NCBI GenBank assembly: GCA_015039365.1
Contig: WION01000045.1
Span: forward strand, 62,001-126,000
Direction: 5' to 3'
DNA: 64,000 bases
DNA from: Amanita rubescens
Lineage: Eukaryota > Basidiomycota > Agaricomycetes > Agaricales > Amanitaceae
Shown: piece by piece, positions 44,107 through 53,888 of the stretch
Position numbering within the stretch: position 1 is the first letter of the stretch
Layout of the letters: the number at the start of each line of letters is the position of its first letter
Position numbers and translations under genes: made by a program
The notes under the pieces: generated by a model
The model's input: only the letters and a program-made list of their open reading frames with translations
Database searches by the model: none
Told to the model about the DNA's origin: nothing

Positions 44107-45851
44107 ATGGCGGACCTAGAAAAATGTGACCAGCTGCAGAGCACAGTATCTTCATCGACTTCTGAACCAGACCTTTCAACTTTATGTTCCTTCAGTTGCC
44201 AATTGCACACCTCAACTGTGACCCTATCTTCAGCAGGAGATACTAGCAATTGCACCAAATCCGAGGGTGGTCTCAAGGCCAACTTGACGATTCTTGGATC
44301 ATTCATCGCTTTATTCTGCACGTTTGGTCAGATAAATGCCTTCGGAACCTATCAGTCATGGTATTCATCCCACCAATTACAACGGATGTCTCCCTCTGCA
44401 ATATCATGGATAGGATCTCTGCAACTCTGGGTATTTTTCTTCTTGGTATGTTCTATCGTCGAATTGTGTTCCGTCATTCAAATGATACGCAGGGTGGTTT
44501 TGTCGGTCCCGTCTTCGATTCGCATGGTCCATCTGGTCTCATGATTTGTGGAACCGTTCTGTACTTCCTCAGCGCCATTTGTACCAGCTTCTCAACCGGA
44601 TATCAACATTATTTGCTTTCTCAGGGTGTTCTTTTCGGTGTCTCGGTTGGGCTTTTGTAAGTTTGATGGGGGGGATCTTTCCCTTCTTCCGCTATTCAGG
44701 CACGTCAGAATAGAAGTAATGACTAAATATACAACAGATTTTATCCTTCTATCGCTAGCGTGTCGACCCATTTTACCCGCTATCGAGCCACAGCTATCGG
44801 CGTTGCCACCGCTGGCACAAGTGCAGGTAAACTCGATATATGCGAGTGCTGAGCACGTGTACTGATGTCATACATCTTCCTTCAGGGGGAGTTTTGTATC
44901 CCGTCATGCTCCGCTATCTGTTCACAAAGGTTGGGTTTCCTTGGGCAGTCCGTATTTCCGGCGTCTCGAGTACCGTCTTGTGCGCGGTAGCAACAATACT
45001 AGTCACTCGCCACTCCACCCCGCCTGGTAAATCGACACCTATCTTTAACCTCAAGGCATTCAAGGACGCGAGATTCTTCTTTCTGACAGTCGGGAGTTGT
45101 ATTATCTCGTTAGGTCTGTTGTTTAGGCACTTCGTAATTTCCCCAAAACTCAAGTACCATTCAGGATTGTTCATACCTTTTTTCTACATCGTGGACTACA
45201 CCGAATCCGTGTTGAAAACCAGGAGCGCATCTTTCGTGCTTGCAGCCATGAATGCAGGTGGCATCATTGGACGCGTCCTCCCTGCGTATCTTTCCGACGC
45301 CATCGGGAGATTCAACCTACTTATACCATCCGCGTTCCTATCCGGCTTATTGTGCCTCGTGGTTTGGAAGTTCTCTTATGTCCTATCTTCAATACTCGCA
45401 TTTGCTGTTGCATACGGGTTCTTTTCCGGGGCATTCATTTCCGTCATTAATCCTTGCATTGCCCAAATATCGGAAACGCGTGAGATAGGCACGAGAATAG
45501 GGATGCTCTACACCGTTATTTCCTTCCCGTGAGTGTAACTTTATTTTAGTGCTTCTCTATGAGGCTTTTTCGACTTAACCGGTCGTGTGTTCCGATGGGC
45601 TCCCTGATGTCTCCGCATGGCATCCAGCGGGCGTCCCTCCCCGTGCTAGACCCTCTCAAATTCTTTTCGGTTAACTAATCTTCTTGGCAAGCTCTCTTTT
45701 AGGTGGTCCTTTGGCAGGGGTATTATTGACCCAGAACCACGGTTCTTATAATGGAGTGATCATCTTATCGGGGACAACCGTCATGGCAGGCTCTTTCCTT
45801 ATTCTTTGCTCGAAGCTCGCCATCGATAGAAGAATATTAGCTAAAGTTTAG
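44107..45851 (+). CDS. MFS transporter, monocarboxylate-porter (SLC16/MCT) type
   Basis: Exons from 44107 to 45851 encode a cytosolic N-terminal tail of about 60 residues. The first helices follow: LTILGSFIALFCTFGQINAF and GTYQSWYSSHQL, the latter with the typical MCT/Mch tail of helix 1. Later stretches are ASVSTHFTRYRATAIGVATA (near 44760-44825), GGVLYPVMLRYLF, NAGGIIGRVLPAYLSDAIGR and NPCIAQISETREIGTRIGML. These match fungal MCT-like carriers. The last exon, after an unusually long intron of about 160 bases (45533-45697), gives SLLGGPLAGVLLTQNHGSYN and ends AIDRRILAKV. The substrate is unknown; family members move monocarboxylates or riboflavin. Confidence 0.85.
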
Positions 45852-46216
45852 TTAACGGGTTTGTAACGGGCGATCGTGTTTTTTGGGCTTAACCGAGTAT
45901 GGGTACTGTATTTATAGGGTTTACTTTAAAGGCCATTGGGAGATACTGCAGGATGAGGTATACGTAGTTCGTGGTTTCGGTTATATGTATTGAATGAATT
46001 TGTGCATCATATATGCAGGAGCTGGTTGCATTCTAGCAAAGGATGATATTTAATATAATTTTGGCCACGGGTGCAGAACAGTCAATGAAAAATCCTGATT
46101 GCGGTGCTGACAAGGAGGGAGCAAAAAATTACTAGAGGTAGATAGGTAAACGAGGTTTGGGGGGGGATGCTATTATTGGTACAAGGTAAAGCAAGGACAA
46201 TCCTGTAGAGAATGAT
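45852..46216. other. Intergenic; no gene seen
   Basis: This 365-base A/T-rich spacer lies between the convergent MFS and EB1 genes and presumably holds both 3' ends. Confidence 0.6.
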
Positions 46217-47276
46217 CTAGAACGTTTCCTCTTCGTCAACAGGAGCAGCATTTGCATCGGGCACTTCAAATCCTTCCTGTAAAACAAATAGATCGTTGAT
46301 ATCAACAACGTCGGAAGACGGGGTTAATTCGATGCTCACTTCTGTCGAGTATAATATTTCTTGAATCTTTTTCAACGTTGGACTCTCCTTGGCGTCTCCT
46401 TCACCGTCAAGAGGTCCCTGCACAAGAATTTCTATGTCTCGTAACTGATGGCCGCCGTCAGAATGGAAGTCAATCTACGATTTCTGGGACTGACTTTCGC
46501 GAAGTAAAAGTCCCTTTCTTTCTCTAGACCTTCCAGGTGCGTTTGCATTTCCTTTAATTGGGTTTGTAGTTGATGCACAACTTCGCTCGGCTGGGCTGAT
46601 CCAGTTCGATGTCCAAGGGGGGTCCGACCACCTGATCTTGGACCAACACCCAGACTGTTACTACCACTGCTGCTACTGCGACCTGTGGACAATGGTGCAA
46701 TAGTGGCTGGGGGGTCGGTCGGTGCACCTTTTCGTCTTGCAGCGGCGTCATATCCTTGACCTCCGTAGTTCGAGTCCCAGAAACGCTTCATCCATTGCAA
46801 GAACTCGAGGTTATCTCTAAACAATCGCGTCATATTTCGATTCCTTATACGTCGGACGCGAATAAAGCTCACTGCATCTTGCATTTCACCAATTTTTCCA
46901 CCACAATCGGCTATTTTGGACAAAATTACACGTGAATTCTTACGACATGAATGGGGGAGCTCTCCAGACCTTATCAATCTTTTTTGATTTGAACACGTTT
47001 TGCATCACTTTGAAGTTCGCGATAAATTCGTACTCATGCTTGGCGTTAAATTTAACCCTGTTCATGGGTATATCGCCTGCCTCCGTTCGGACATGTAAAT
47101 AAGATCGCGAGAGATGGATAAGAAAGTGAAGCTATTGAGGACGCGATGTAGAGCGTACCGTAGATCGAATCAAGTACTTGACAGTATGCAGCGCCGGAAC
47201 CACATTGCTCGATTTTGGTATAGTTAATTTGCAGGAGTTCATTGAGCCATGCGAGTAAGTCGGTTCTGCCAGCCAT
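46217..47276 (-). CDS. EB1/Bim1/Mal3-type microtubule plus-end tracking protein
   Basis: The first exon begins [20 protein letters not shown] and [19 protein letters not shown], the start of an EB1 calponin-homology domain. Following exons give [48 protein letters not shown] and [21 protein letters not shown] Ser/Thr/Pro-rich basic linker leads to the dimerising coiled coil ([20 protein letters not shown]) and the EB homology region with [17 protein letters not shown]. An acidic C-terminus ends EEETF, similar to the EEY-type tails that bind CAP-Gly domains. The protein tracks growing microtubule ends and supports polarised growth. Confidence 0.93.
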
Positions 47277-47504
47277 GATGATGGAAAGAGATCAAGAGTT
47301 CTGCGTCTACACAAGTTGAAAATAAAAACCTGGTCTAGGGTGGTCGAATGAACGCCTAATTTGGCCAAACCCTATCCCTGGGTTACGGCACCTACACCCA
47401 AGGTTCACCTGATTTCTCACTACCTTTTCCGTATCGTGAACAAGCAGTAGGTTCGCTCTCTGAAATATCAGCGGTAAGTAGTTGACAGTCAGAGTTATAG
47501 GCAA

Positions 47505-48613
47505 ATGCCAGAGAGTGTCTGTGTGTGCCCGGAAATATGCAGAAGAATTGCATATTGGGTTAGTCCCAGGGTGGGAGACTTGGCATCTTTGTGCCGCACC
47601 TGTAAAGCCTTCCGGCGCGAGGCGGAGGTCAGGCTTTACGAAAACCTTATGTTTTTGGACCCTTCAAAAGCATATCTTGCTTGCAGGACAGTCATCTTAC
47701 AAAGTCGATATGGTCCATTCGTTAGGCTCTTTTGGTTCAACCAAGAATCCCGGCGACAGTCTCAGAACCTGCCGCAATCTTTTTGGAAGGCATTGCAGGA
47801 TGCTTTAAACCGCATGCCCAACCTTGAGGTGCTTCACTTGTTTGACAACACGTTTTCCAACTCTTGGGTCCTTAACCCTGAGCGGTTTAGTTTCCAGCTT
47901 TCAGAGGCCAAGTTGCGCTTCGCATGGGATGACTATACCGTCCGTTTTCTCCAAAGCCAGCGTAAGCTTCGCGTATTGCAGATCATAGACCAGATGGATG
48001 ACGTTGTCCGGGTTCAAATCCAACCAAGCACTTTACCACTCCTACAAGTTTTTGACGGCAACCTTTTGATTGGACTCCAATTCCTGGCCTGTCCGCTGAC
48101 CCATTTGCAACTGGTTGTGGATATTGATGGACCGCAAGTACTTGAGTTGCTACCGAAACTGGCACTCGTACATAAAACTCTTCGCGGGCTCAATATTCTT
48201 GCACTGCCGGACGACGTATCGGTTCGTGCATTGGATATTATTGCTAGATCCTGCCCATTGTTGCATCATGTTGGTCTCCTCCATCTACCTATCGTCAGTG
48301 TGCGTAGACGCTGCGGTCTTTTGGAGGATCTATTAATTTCATCGCACAGCGCCAAAAATTCTATCTCGCACTAACGCAAATGCATTATGTTCAAACTATT
48401 GAACTCGACATTCACCGGTGGCAGCCTCTTCCCACTCCCTCGGCCCAACGGGCGCTCGTGACAGAGATCCGCATCTATCGACCAACAATCCAACTGGTAG
48501 TATTGTGGGTCGGACAAACGCGTATCAGGTGGATCCTCCAAGGTGATGTATGGTACCAGCGAATTGACAATCACCAATATCCACAAAGTATGACCCTCTG
48601 GTCGGCAGTCTAA
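47505..48613 (+). CDS. F-box-like protein with leucine-rich region
   Basis: Two exons (47505-48293, 48350-48613) join across a 56-base intron that starts GTCAGT and ends CACAG. The junction reads LHLPI then RQKFYLALTQMHYVQTIELD. The N-terminus carries an F-box-like block: CPEICRRIAYWVSPRVGDLA, then SLCRTCKAFRREAEVRLYEN. Leucine-rich segments follow, such as MPNLEVLHLFDNTF and KLRVLQIIDQM. It probably recruits a substrate to an SCF ligase. The F-box is degenerate compared with the LPxEL consensus. If the intron is not used, the protein would stop at 48374. Confidence 0.7.
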
Positions 48614-48815
48614 TGCGTTACCGTAGTTGTTTTGTTAGTACCGTAAACTTGTAATCAGAATAGGATCATAGTGTTTCACGTCTGCACACCGTCTCACAGT
48701 ATCGCTAGTATCCACATGTCAACTCATCAATAGGTGGTCAGAAAAACCTGGAGTAGTATGCATATTAGATTTAGTGCTGCGGTATGATATACGTGATTGT
48801 CATAAATATTAAAAG

Positions 48816-49503
48816 TCACTCAAGTTTTTCCAACTCTTCTAGCCGTGCGAGCACAACATCTTTACTTGTCTCTTCAACCTCACCAGCGAGAAAGATTTCG
48901 TCAAGAATAGCATAGACCTGAAAATAAGGTTATGGATCCGGGGACCATCTTGATGGCCTACGCGCCCACCTTATAGAAATTGAAAACTAGGTCCAACTCG
49001 CATACATTGTCGAAGAATGAATCTGCGGAGTCCTAAGTCAGTCGCAGAAAATACTTCAGGCAGTTTTGGACAGACCAAGGATCTCCACAAATAAATGAAT
49101 GGCTTCCAAATAAGCTAGTTCGTTGTCATTGGCATCCACACAAACGCAGAAGAATAGGCCTGCATAGCGCCTGTATACAATTTTATAATTGCGGAACTAC
49201 TTTCCATGTCTTTATGATTTTTGGAAGTATTTGAGTACCACGTCACTTGCCTCAACGAAATTTGATTGATATTTCTGATCGCGGGGCGCTACCAATCTGT
49301 GCACTTCTCCTCGAAGCCGGACCTGATGCCCTAGGTATAAGATAATCCGAAGTTTCCGGCAGTTCACGGCACCTTTTCATCGTCGTCGTATGGAACATAC
49401 CACTTTGATAACCTTGTCTTCCCTTGACGATTCTAGAGATATTAGTCAACGAGAAATACACCAAAGGAAGGAATACTACCTGGACAAGGATGAACCTGAT
49501 CAT
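48816..49503 (-). CDS. APS2: AP-2 clathrin adaptor complex sigma subunit
   Basis: Six exons (49503-49480, 49432-49373, 49322-49251, 49196-49076, 49022-48970, 48917-48816) total exactly 144 codons, so 143 residues, the normal family size. Landmarks are [95 protein letters not shown] and EEFLAGE-like [20 protein letters not shown]. The subunit is part of the AP-2 core at the plasma membrane and helps bind dileucine cargo signals. The third intron (49197-49250) begins GCAAGT and ends GTAG; a GT site 4 bases downstream would break the frame, so it is a GC-AG intron. Its upstream segment is shared with the Crinkler gene. Confidence 0.96.
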
Positions 49504-49522
49504 AATGCAGCGCTTGGGTTGT

Positions 49523-49600
49523 TTGCCAAGAAGTGCTCGCGCAAATGTACACAAATAATTAAATATAGTTACCCGTGCGACCTTCGCGCATCGCGTCAGG
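49523..49600 (+). repeat. AP-2 sigma leader segment that is duplicated upstream of the Crinkler gene
   Basis: Bases 49523-49574 (TTGCCAAGAAGTGCTCGCGC to AATTAAATATAGTTACCC) recur perfectly at 53408-53459. The adjoining ACCCGTGCGACCTTCGCGCA to CGTCAGG (49571-49600) recurs inverted at 53675-53704. The segment lies 20-97 bases before the AP-2 sigma start codon and contains a TATA-like A/T-rich stretch. Confidence 0.9.
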
Positions 49601-49658
49601 CACAACAGGTTACAGGCAGGGAGGGATTTCGGATGGTAGAAATAGGACAGAATTGGTG

Positions 49659-50012
49659 GCAGAATTAAACATTTTGCCTTGGAAAAGCTCAAGATAAAAA
49701 ATCACAAAAATGGTTGATTTCAGGGAACATTTCAGATGTAAATTCAGAGCAACTGAACAAAATATTTGGGTCCACGAAAATTTTGATTTCGGAATGCTGG
49801 CGAAAGAACATATTTTTGAGGTTTATTGGCTCCTGTTTAACAGCTTCTGAAAGACATAGATTGAGATTAACTGATGAGCTATCTGAAAATCACCGAAATG
49901 ATTGATTTCAGGGAACATTTCAGATGTGAATTCCGAGCAACTGAATCAAACTATTTGAGGTCCACAAAAATATTGATTTCTGAATGTCAGCGAAAGAACA
50001 TATTTCTCATAA
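49659..50012 (+). repeat. Interspersed repeat, copies B and C in tandem
   Basis: 49659-49871 is a full-length copy of the 38697-38911 repeat. A second, shorter copy follows at 49873-50012, sharing GATTGATTTCAGGGAACATT, TCAGATGTGAATTCCGAGCA and GCGAAAGAACATATTT. The pair ends 28 bases before the Crinkler stop codon. The copies are 80-90% alike by eye. Confidence 0.75.
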
Positions 50013-50039
50013 TGACGGAACAAACTTGGAGAACCACAT

Positions 50040-53000
50040 TTAAAGTACAACTGACCCTATAGTCTTTACCACTGAATCGGCTGTTGAACCGATATATTCT
50101 TTCACTTTATCCCACCGCAAAAGAACCAAATCATCCTTCCCATCCGAACGCTGTTCCTGATCATCATCGGGAGATGAAATGATGCGAAGAAACCTGAGTG
50201 TCTTTCGGGAGGTTGAAAGGGATTGCCGGTTGGTAGCTTTAGTCTTGCTTTGGAGCCTGGTGAGATAGGAGTGAACTACTTCTGATGCATCTCTGTCTTC
50301 CCCGAGAACCATCTTCAAAGTCGCCTCCAAGTCATCTAAAAGATCCGGGTATAACATTGGCGCATATTGAACCCGTTTTCCCTTTCTCTATAAACATCAA
50401 GATAAGGGTAGAAGCAGGGATCACAAAGTATGATATCTACCACCATCGTATAGAAGAATTGGGGTGTGAGCGCCTTGATGGCTTTTTTCCAGGCCTTGGA
50501 GTTTAGGGTAAGTTTTGATTGATTAAAACAAAGAATCAGCTCCATTGTTTCTTCGTCTTGAAAGAACCACGACAGGTCGAGGCGCATGTGGTTGTCTGGA
50601 AAAAGGAATATCTTTCCATCGGGATTGTCGAAAAATTCAAGAACGTGAGCGGGCGTTTTAGCCTTGAGGCCCAAGCGATCAGCACTCCCTTCATTCCACG
50701 ATACTGGGCAGGTCTGCAATTCGCCACTGGCGTCACGCTTCAGAGAGACTAAGGTAACTCTCCTCGACCCTAACGACTTGCCACCACAGTCGAAGGCCTC
50801 TTCAAGGGGACTGAACTTTCCCCCGAAAGTTTCCATGAGCACGAGAGGCAGAGCCATTTCAACCACGTATCCTAGCGTTGGAGGGTTGAGAGCATTGCGA
50901 AATGACCTAGTCATCTGCACCTTCATCGTCGTCCATCTCTGGGTTTCAAAAATCGACCTAAGAGAGAGAACTACCAATGGTTCGGAAATGTATACAGGAA
51001 CGTTCACGTTATCTTCCAATGTGGATGGCATCTCAGCCAAAAAGCCTACACCCAGGGCAATCATTTCTTGCATGTTGTTTTCAATGGAAATGGACGTTAG
51101 TTCACTTCCTAAAGTCCATCGCATAAGAGCGTCAGTTAGGACATTTATCAATGGCATTCCTATTAAATACACGGTCGCTACACGAATCAGTAAAAGAGAG
51201 ATTACACTGACTATTTGATAATCCTTCTTCTTCGAAAAGGTGGCGCAATACAGTAAGCGGTCGATAACTTTTGATCTTTATATCCAAATCGGAAGAAATA
51301 TGTGGTTCATCGGCCTCGAGATCGATTGCGTCGGTAATCTTGAATCCTGTCAAGCGTTCAGCGAACGAGGTGAGGACACGGTGGCGCGGGACATTTTCCG
51401 AGTGGAGAAAAATCTCAATAAGGCTCGCCGTCAGGCGGTAACTATAATCGATGAGAAGGAATCTTGTAACGCCAAATAATAGACATACGGGCCAGAAAAC
51501 CAGAACTTCATGCGCTCCAACAATCGCTTATCTGAGATGTCATTATCGGAGAGAGTGAGGTACCGACGAATATAAGCCTCTTGAGAAGGATCCTCCCTCG
51601 TGAAACACCCAACGTTAGAGAACACTCTTTGGACCCGTGTTGGCGCCGCTCTCGCAGAAAAAGAACCTGTTGCGTCTTTCACCATTCCCATCGACAGACC
51701 AGTTCCCGATAGAATGATTTTATTGAACCGGAGACGAGAGGATTGAAAGAACAAAACCACTTCACGAATAATGGGGCGCAGTTCGTCCCCCGACGTAGAG
51801 GGAAAGAGCTTGAGATCCTCGGCAGCCACCTGTGCTTCGTCGATCACTACGAATAAAGGTGTCCACCCTCCCTCAGGAAACAGATTTGTTCTCTCGGTCA
51901 TGATGTCATCCAGCAAGTCATCAGCGATACGAAGCATAATATCAGTATCAGCATTCCGAAGGGCCCGAAGCACTGTGACAAAGAGGTCTTCACTCCGTTT
52001 CAAAGAGGGAGGCAAAACTTAAGCAAGGACCCATCGGCGTCGAGCATCCGTGACTTTTGTGTCGGGAGGAAAGTGTTGCACAAGTTGTTTCAAAATAAAG
52101 AGGCGCGCACACAACAACATTGCAAAGGCGCGGTGAGCAGCAGTACCGTTATTGGAAAAGCCCGGGGGTTCTGTGCACCAACTACTCATAGATACCAGCG
52201 TTCGGGTCGCTATCGTCAAGTCGTTGGAGCCAGATGCTGTACCTGTCTCAGTCCTGCACGAAATATAAAAGCCCCAATGAGAGCAAAGACCGTCAAGCGA
52301 AAGCCGTGTTTTACCCGAGCCAGAGACGCTAAACAGATGGCTAGAAAGGACGAGTAAGATCAGAATTGTTTTCACAATTATCGCAGCACCACGAACGTTA
52401 TAGTACATATTCCATGTTCGTTGGGCTTGAACAAATCTTTGATTCTTTCCTGATCTGGATGCATGCCGAGGTCGTGAAGGAGAAGAATTGGGTTATTGGG
52501 TAGATGCACCCCGAACTTTATAAGTTTGTCTTCAGGTCGGATTGAGTCAAGACGCCCGTCCAACTCCCCAGTAGCCAAGTATTCAAAATACTTCTCAAAG
52601 CCTGCAAGTGCCTTGGCCATTTTAATTTCCGTCTGTTGGCGGTCGATGCGTGGGGATGAATCTAATGAAAACTGTTCACAAAGTCATCCGCAATTGAAGG
52701 TACACCACCTACCTTTGGCTTCAATCGTTCCTGCTCGTACCTTAGGAGGTGGGGTCTGTGGCGGTGAATTATCGAAACGAATTCGTTTAAAAGGACGCTC
52801 TGACGGCGTTGGAGAACATGTATGCGAGGGTGAGAGGCAGGATACGAGGCAATGGCAGCCAGTGTGACAACATATTCATATTTAAGGGGGATCGGGAAGA
52901 AGGTAAACGGACGGCAGGAATGCATGAAGGAGCGGTGGAGATGGGTGGATGGGTGGTGGGAGGGCGGTTAGACGAGTGGCATTCACAAGCATAAGGGGCT

Positions 53001-53383
53001 CACCGGTACGTGGGACCTTCACAATTATGTGGACGTAGTCTCCGTCAGGCTGTGCTGGAAAGATACTTAAAACGGTTCTCGTGGGGCCTAATTTGTCCGC
53101 AAATTTTGAACAATCATCTCCCAGCCGCTCGACACGTTTGCGGAGGGTGCCGTCGGCGGCGATGGGGATGAATTCATTGGGCTGAGAAAAGTGGTGTCAT
53201 TTCACATAGCGGATCGTCGATGGCGCTCACCTTCCACAATTCCAGATGGCGAGAATCGACAGCCTCGAAGGAGACTGCACACTGCTTTTTTATCTCGTCC
53301 TTCAAATCGGCAACCTCAACATTGCCCACAGTAACTGGAAAGACGATACCTTCGTCTTTTATGATACAATTAAGCCGAGGCAT
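50040..53383 (-). CDS. Crinkler-type effector: ubiquitin-like header, P-loop NTPase and nuclease-like domain
   Basis: This is a multi-exon minus-strand gene. Exon 1 (from 53383) encodes the header, FPVTVGNVEVADLKDEI and SRHLELWK; exon 2 ends the header with TVLSIFPAQPDGDYVHIIVK. After a linker, an exon reads MAKALAGFEKYFEYLATGEL, then HLPNNPILLLHDLGMHPDQE. The P-loop NTPase has Walker A VSGSGKTRLSLDGLC near 52330 and Walker B PLFVVIDEAQVA near 51855, then an ISGTG-like sensor stretch (ILSGTGLSMG). The C-terminal part has DNHMRLDLSWFF followed by ELILCFNQSKL, consistent with a PD-(D/E)XK-like core with Gln-Ser-Lys. This header-NTPase-nuclease order is described for eukaryotic CR effectors thought to derive from transposons. 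No signal peptide is seen. The product may act in host cells or against rivals; that is inference. Internal splice sites between 52370 and 52990 are uncertain. Confidence 0.75.
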
Positions 53384-53888
53384 GGTGGTACTAATCTGAG
53401 TCTCTTATTGCCAAGAAGTGCTCGCGCAAATGTACACAAATAATTAAATATAGTTACCCTGCGCAGTGATGACGACATATTTTTATTTGCTGTGGAATTG
53501 TTTATCATTCAAGCTGCGCGTACACGAGCTATGTCTCGCAGTTGATGCTTTGGCAGTATTTTTAGACTCTCAATATGGCCCGAGTGGATGAGAGAAGACA
53601 CCTTGGCCTCCTTGAAAAGTCAGGCATCCCATCGACCCTTTCAACTTTATTTAACTATCATGCCATCAGGCGCGCCTGACGCGATGCGCGAAGGTCGCAC
53701 GGGTTCCTGGTTGTCGAGTTCAAACTTCGTAGCGCCGCTGCTGACATAATAAACCCGAGGGGCTCTAACTGCTTCACAGCCTCGAAGCACTTCCCCAGAG
53801 GGACGTGAACTGCCTCATCCGGGCAACAAAAACACGAGCAGTCTGCTAATCATTTTGCCATTCTTTTTCCCATTAACTTCAGGCAGCC
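53384..53888. promoter_or_regulatory. Intergenic region between divergent Crinkler and chitin synthase genes
   Basis: The 505-base spacer contains a 52-base direct copy of the AP-2 sigma leader (53408-53459) 25 bases before the Crinkler ATG, and an inverted 30-base copy of its continuation (53675-53704). The palindrome CAGGCGCGCCTG lies at 53667-53678. The right half must hold the chitin synthase promoter. Confidence 0.7.
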
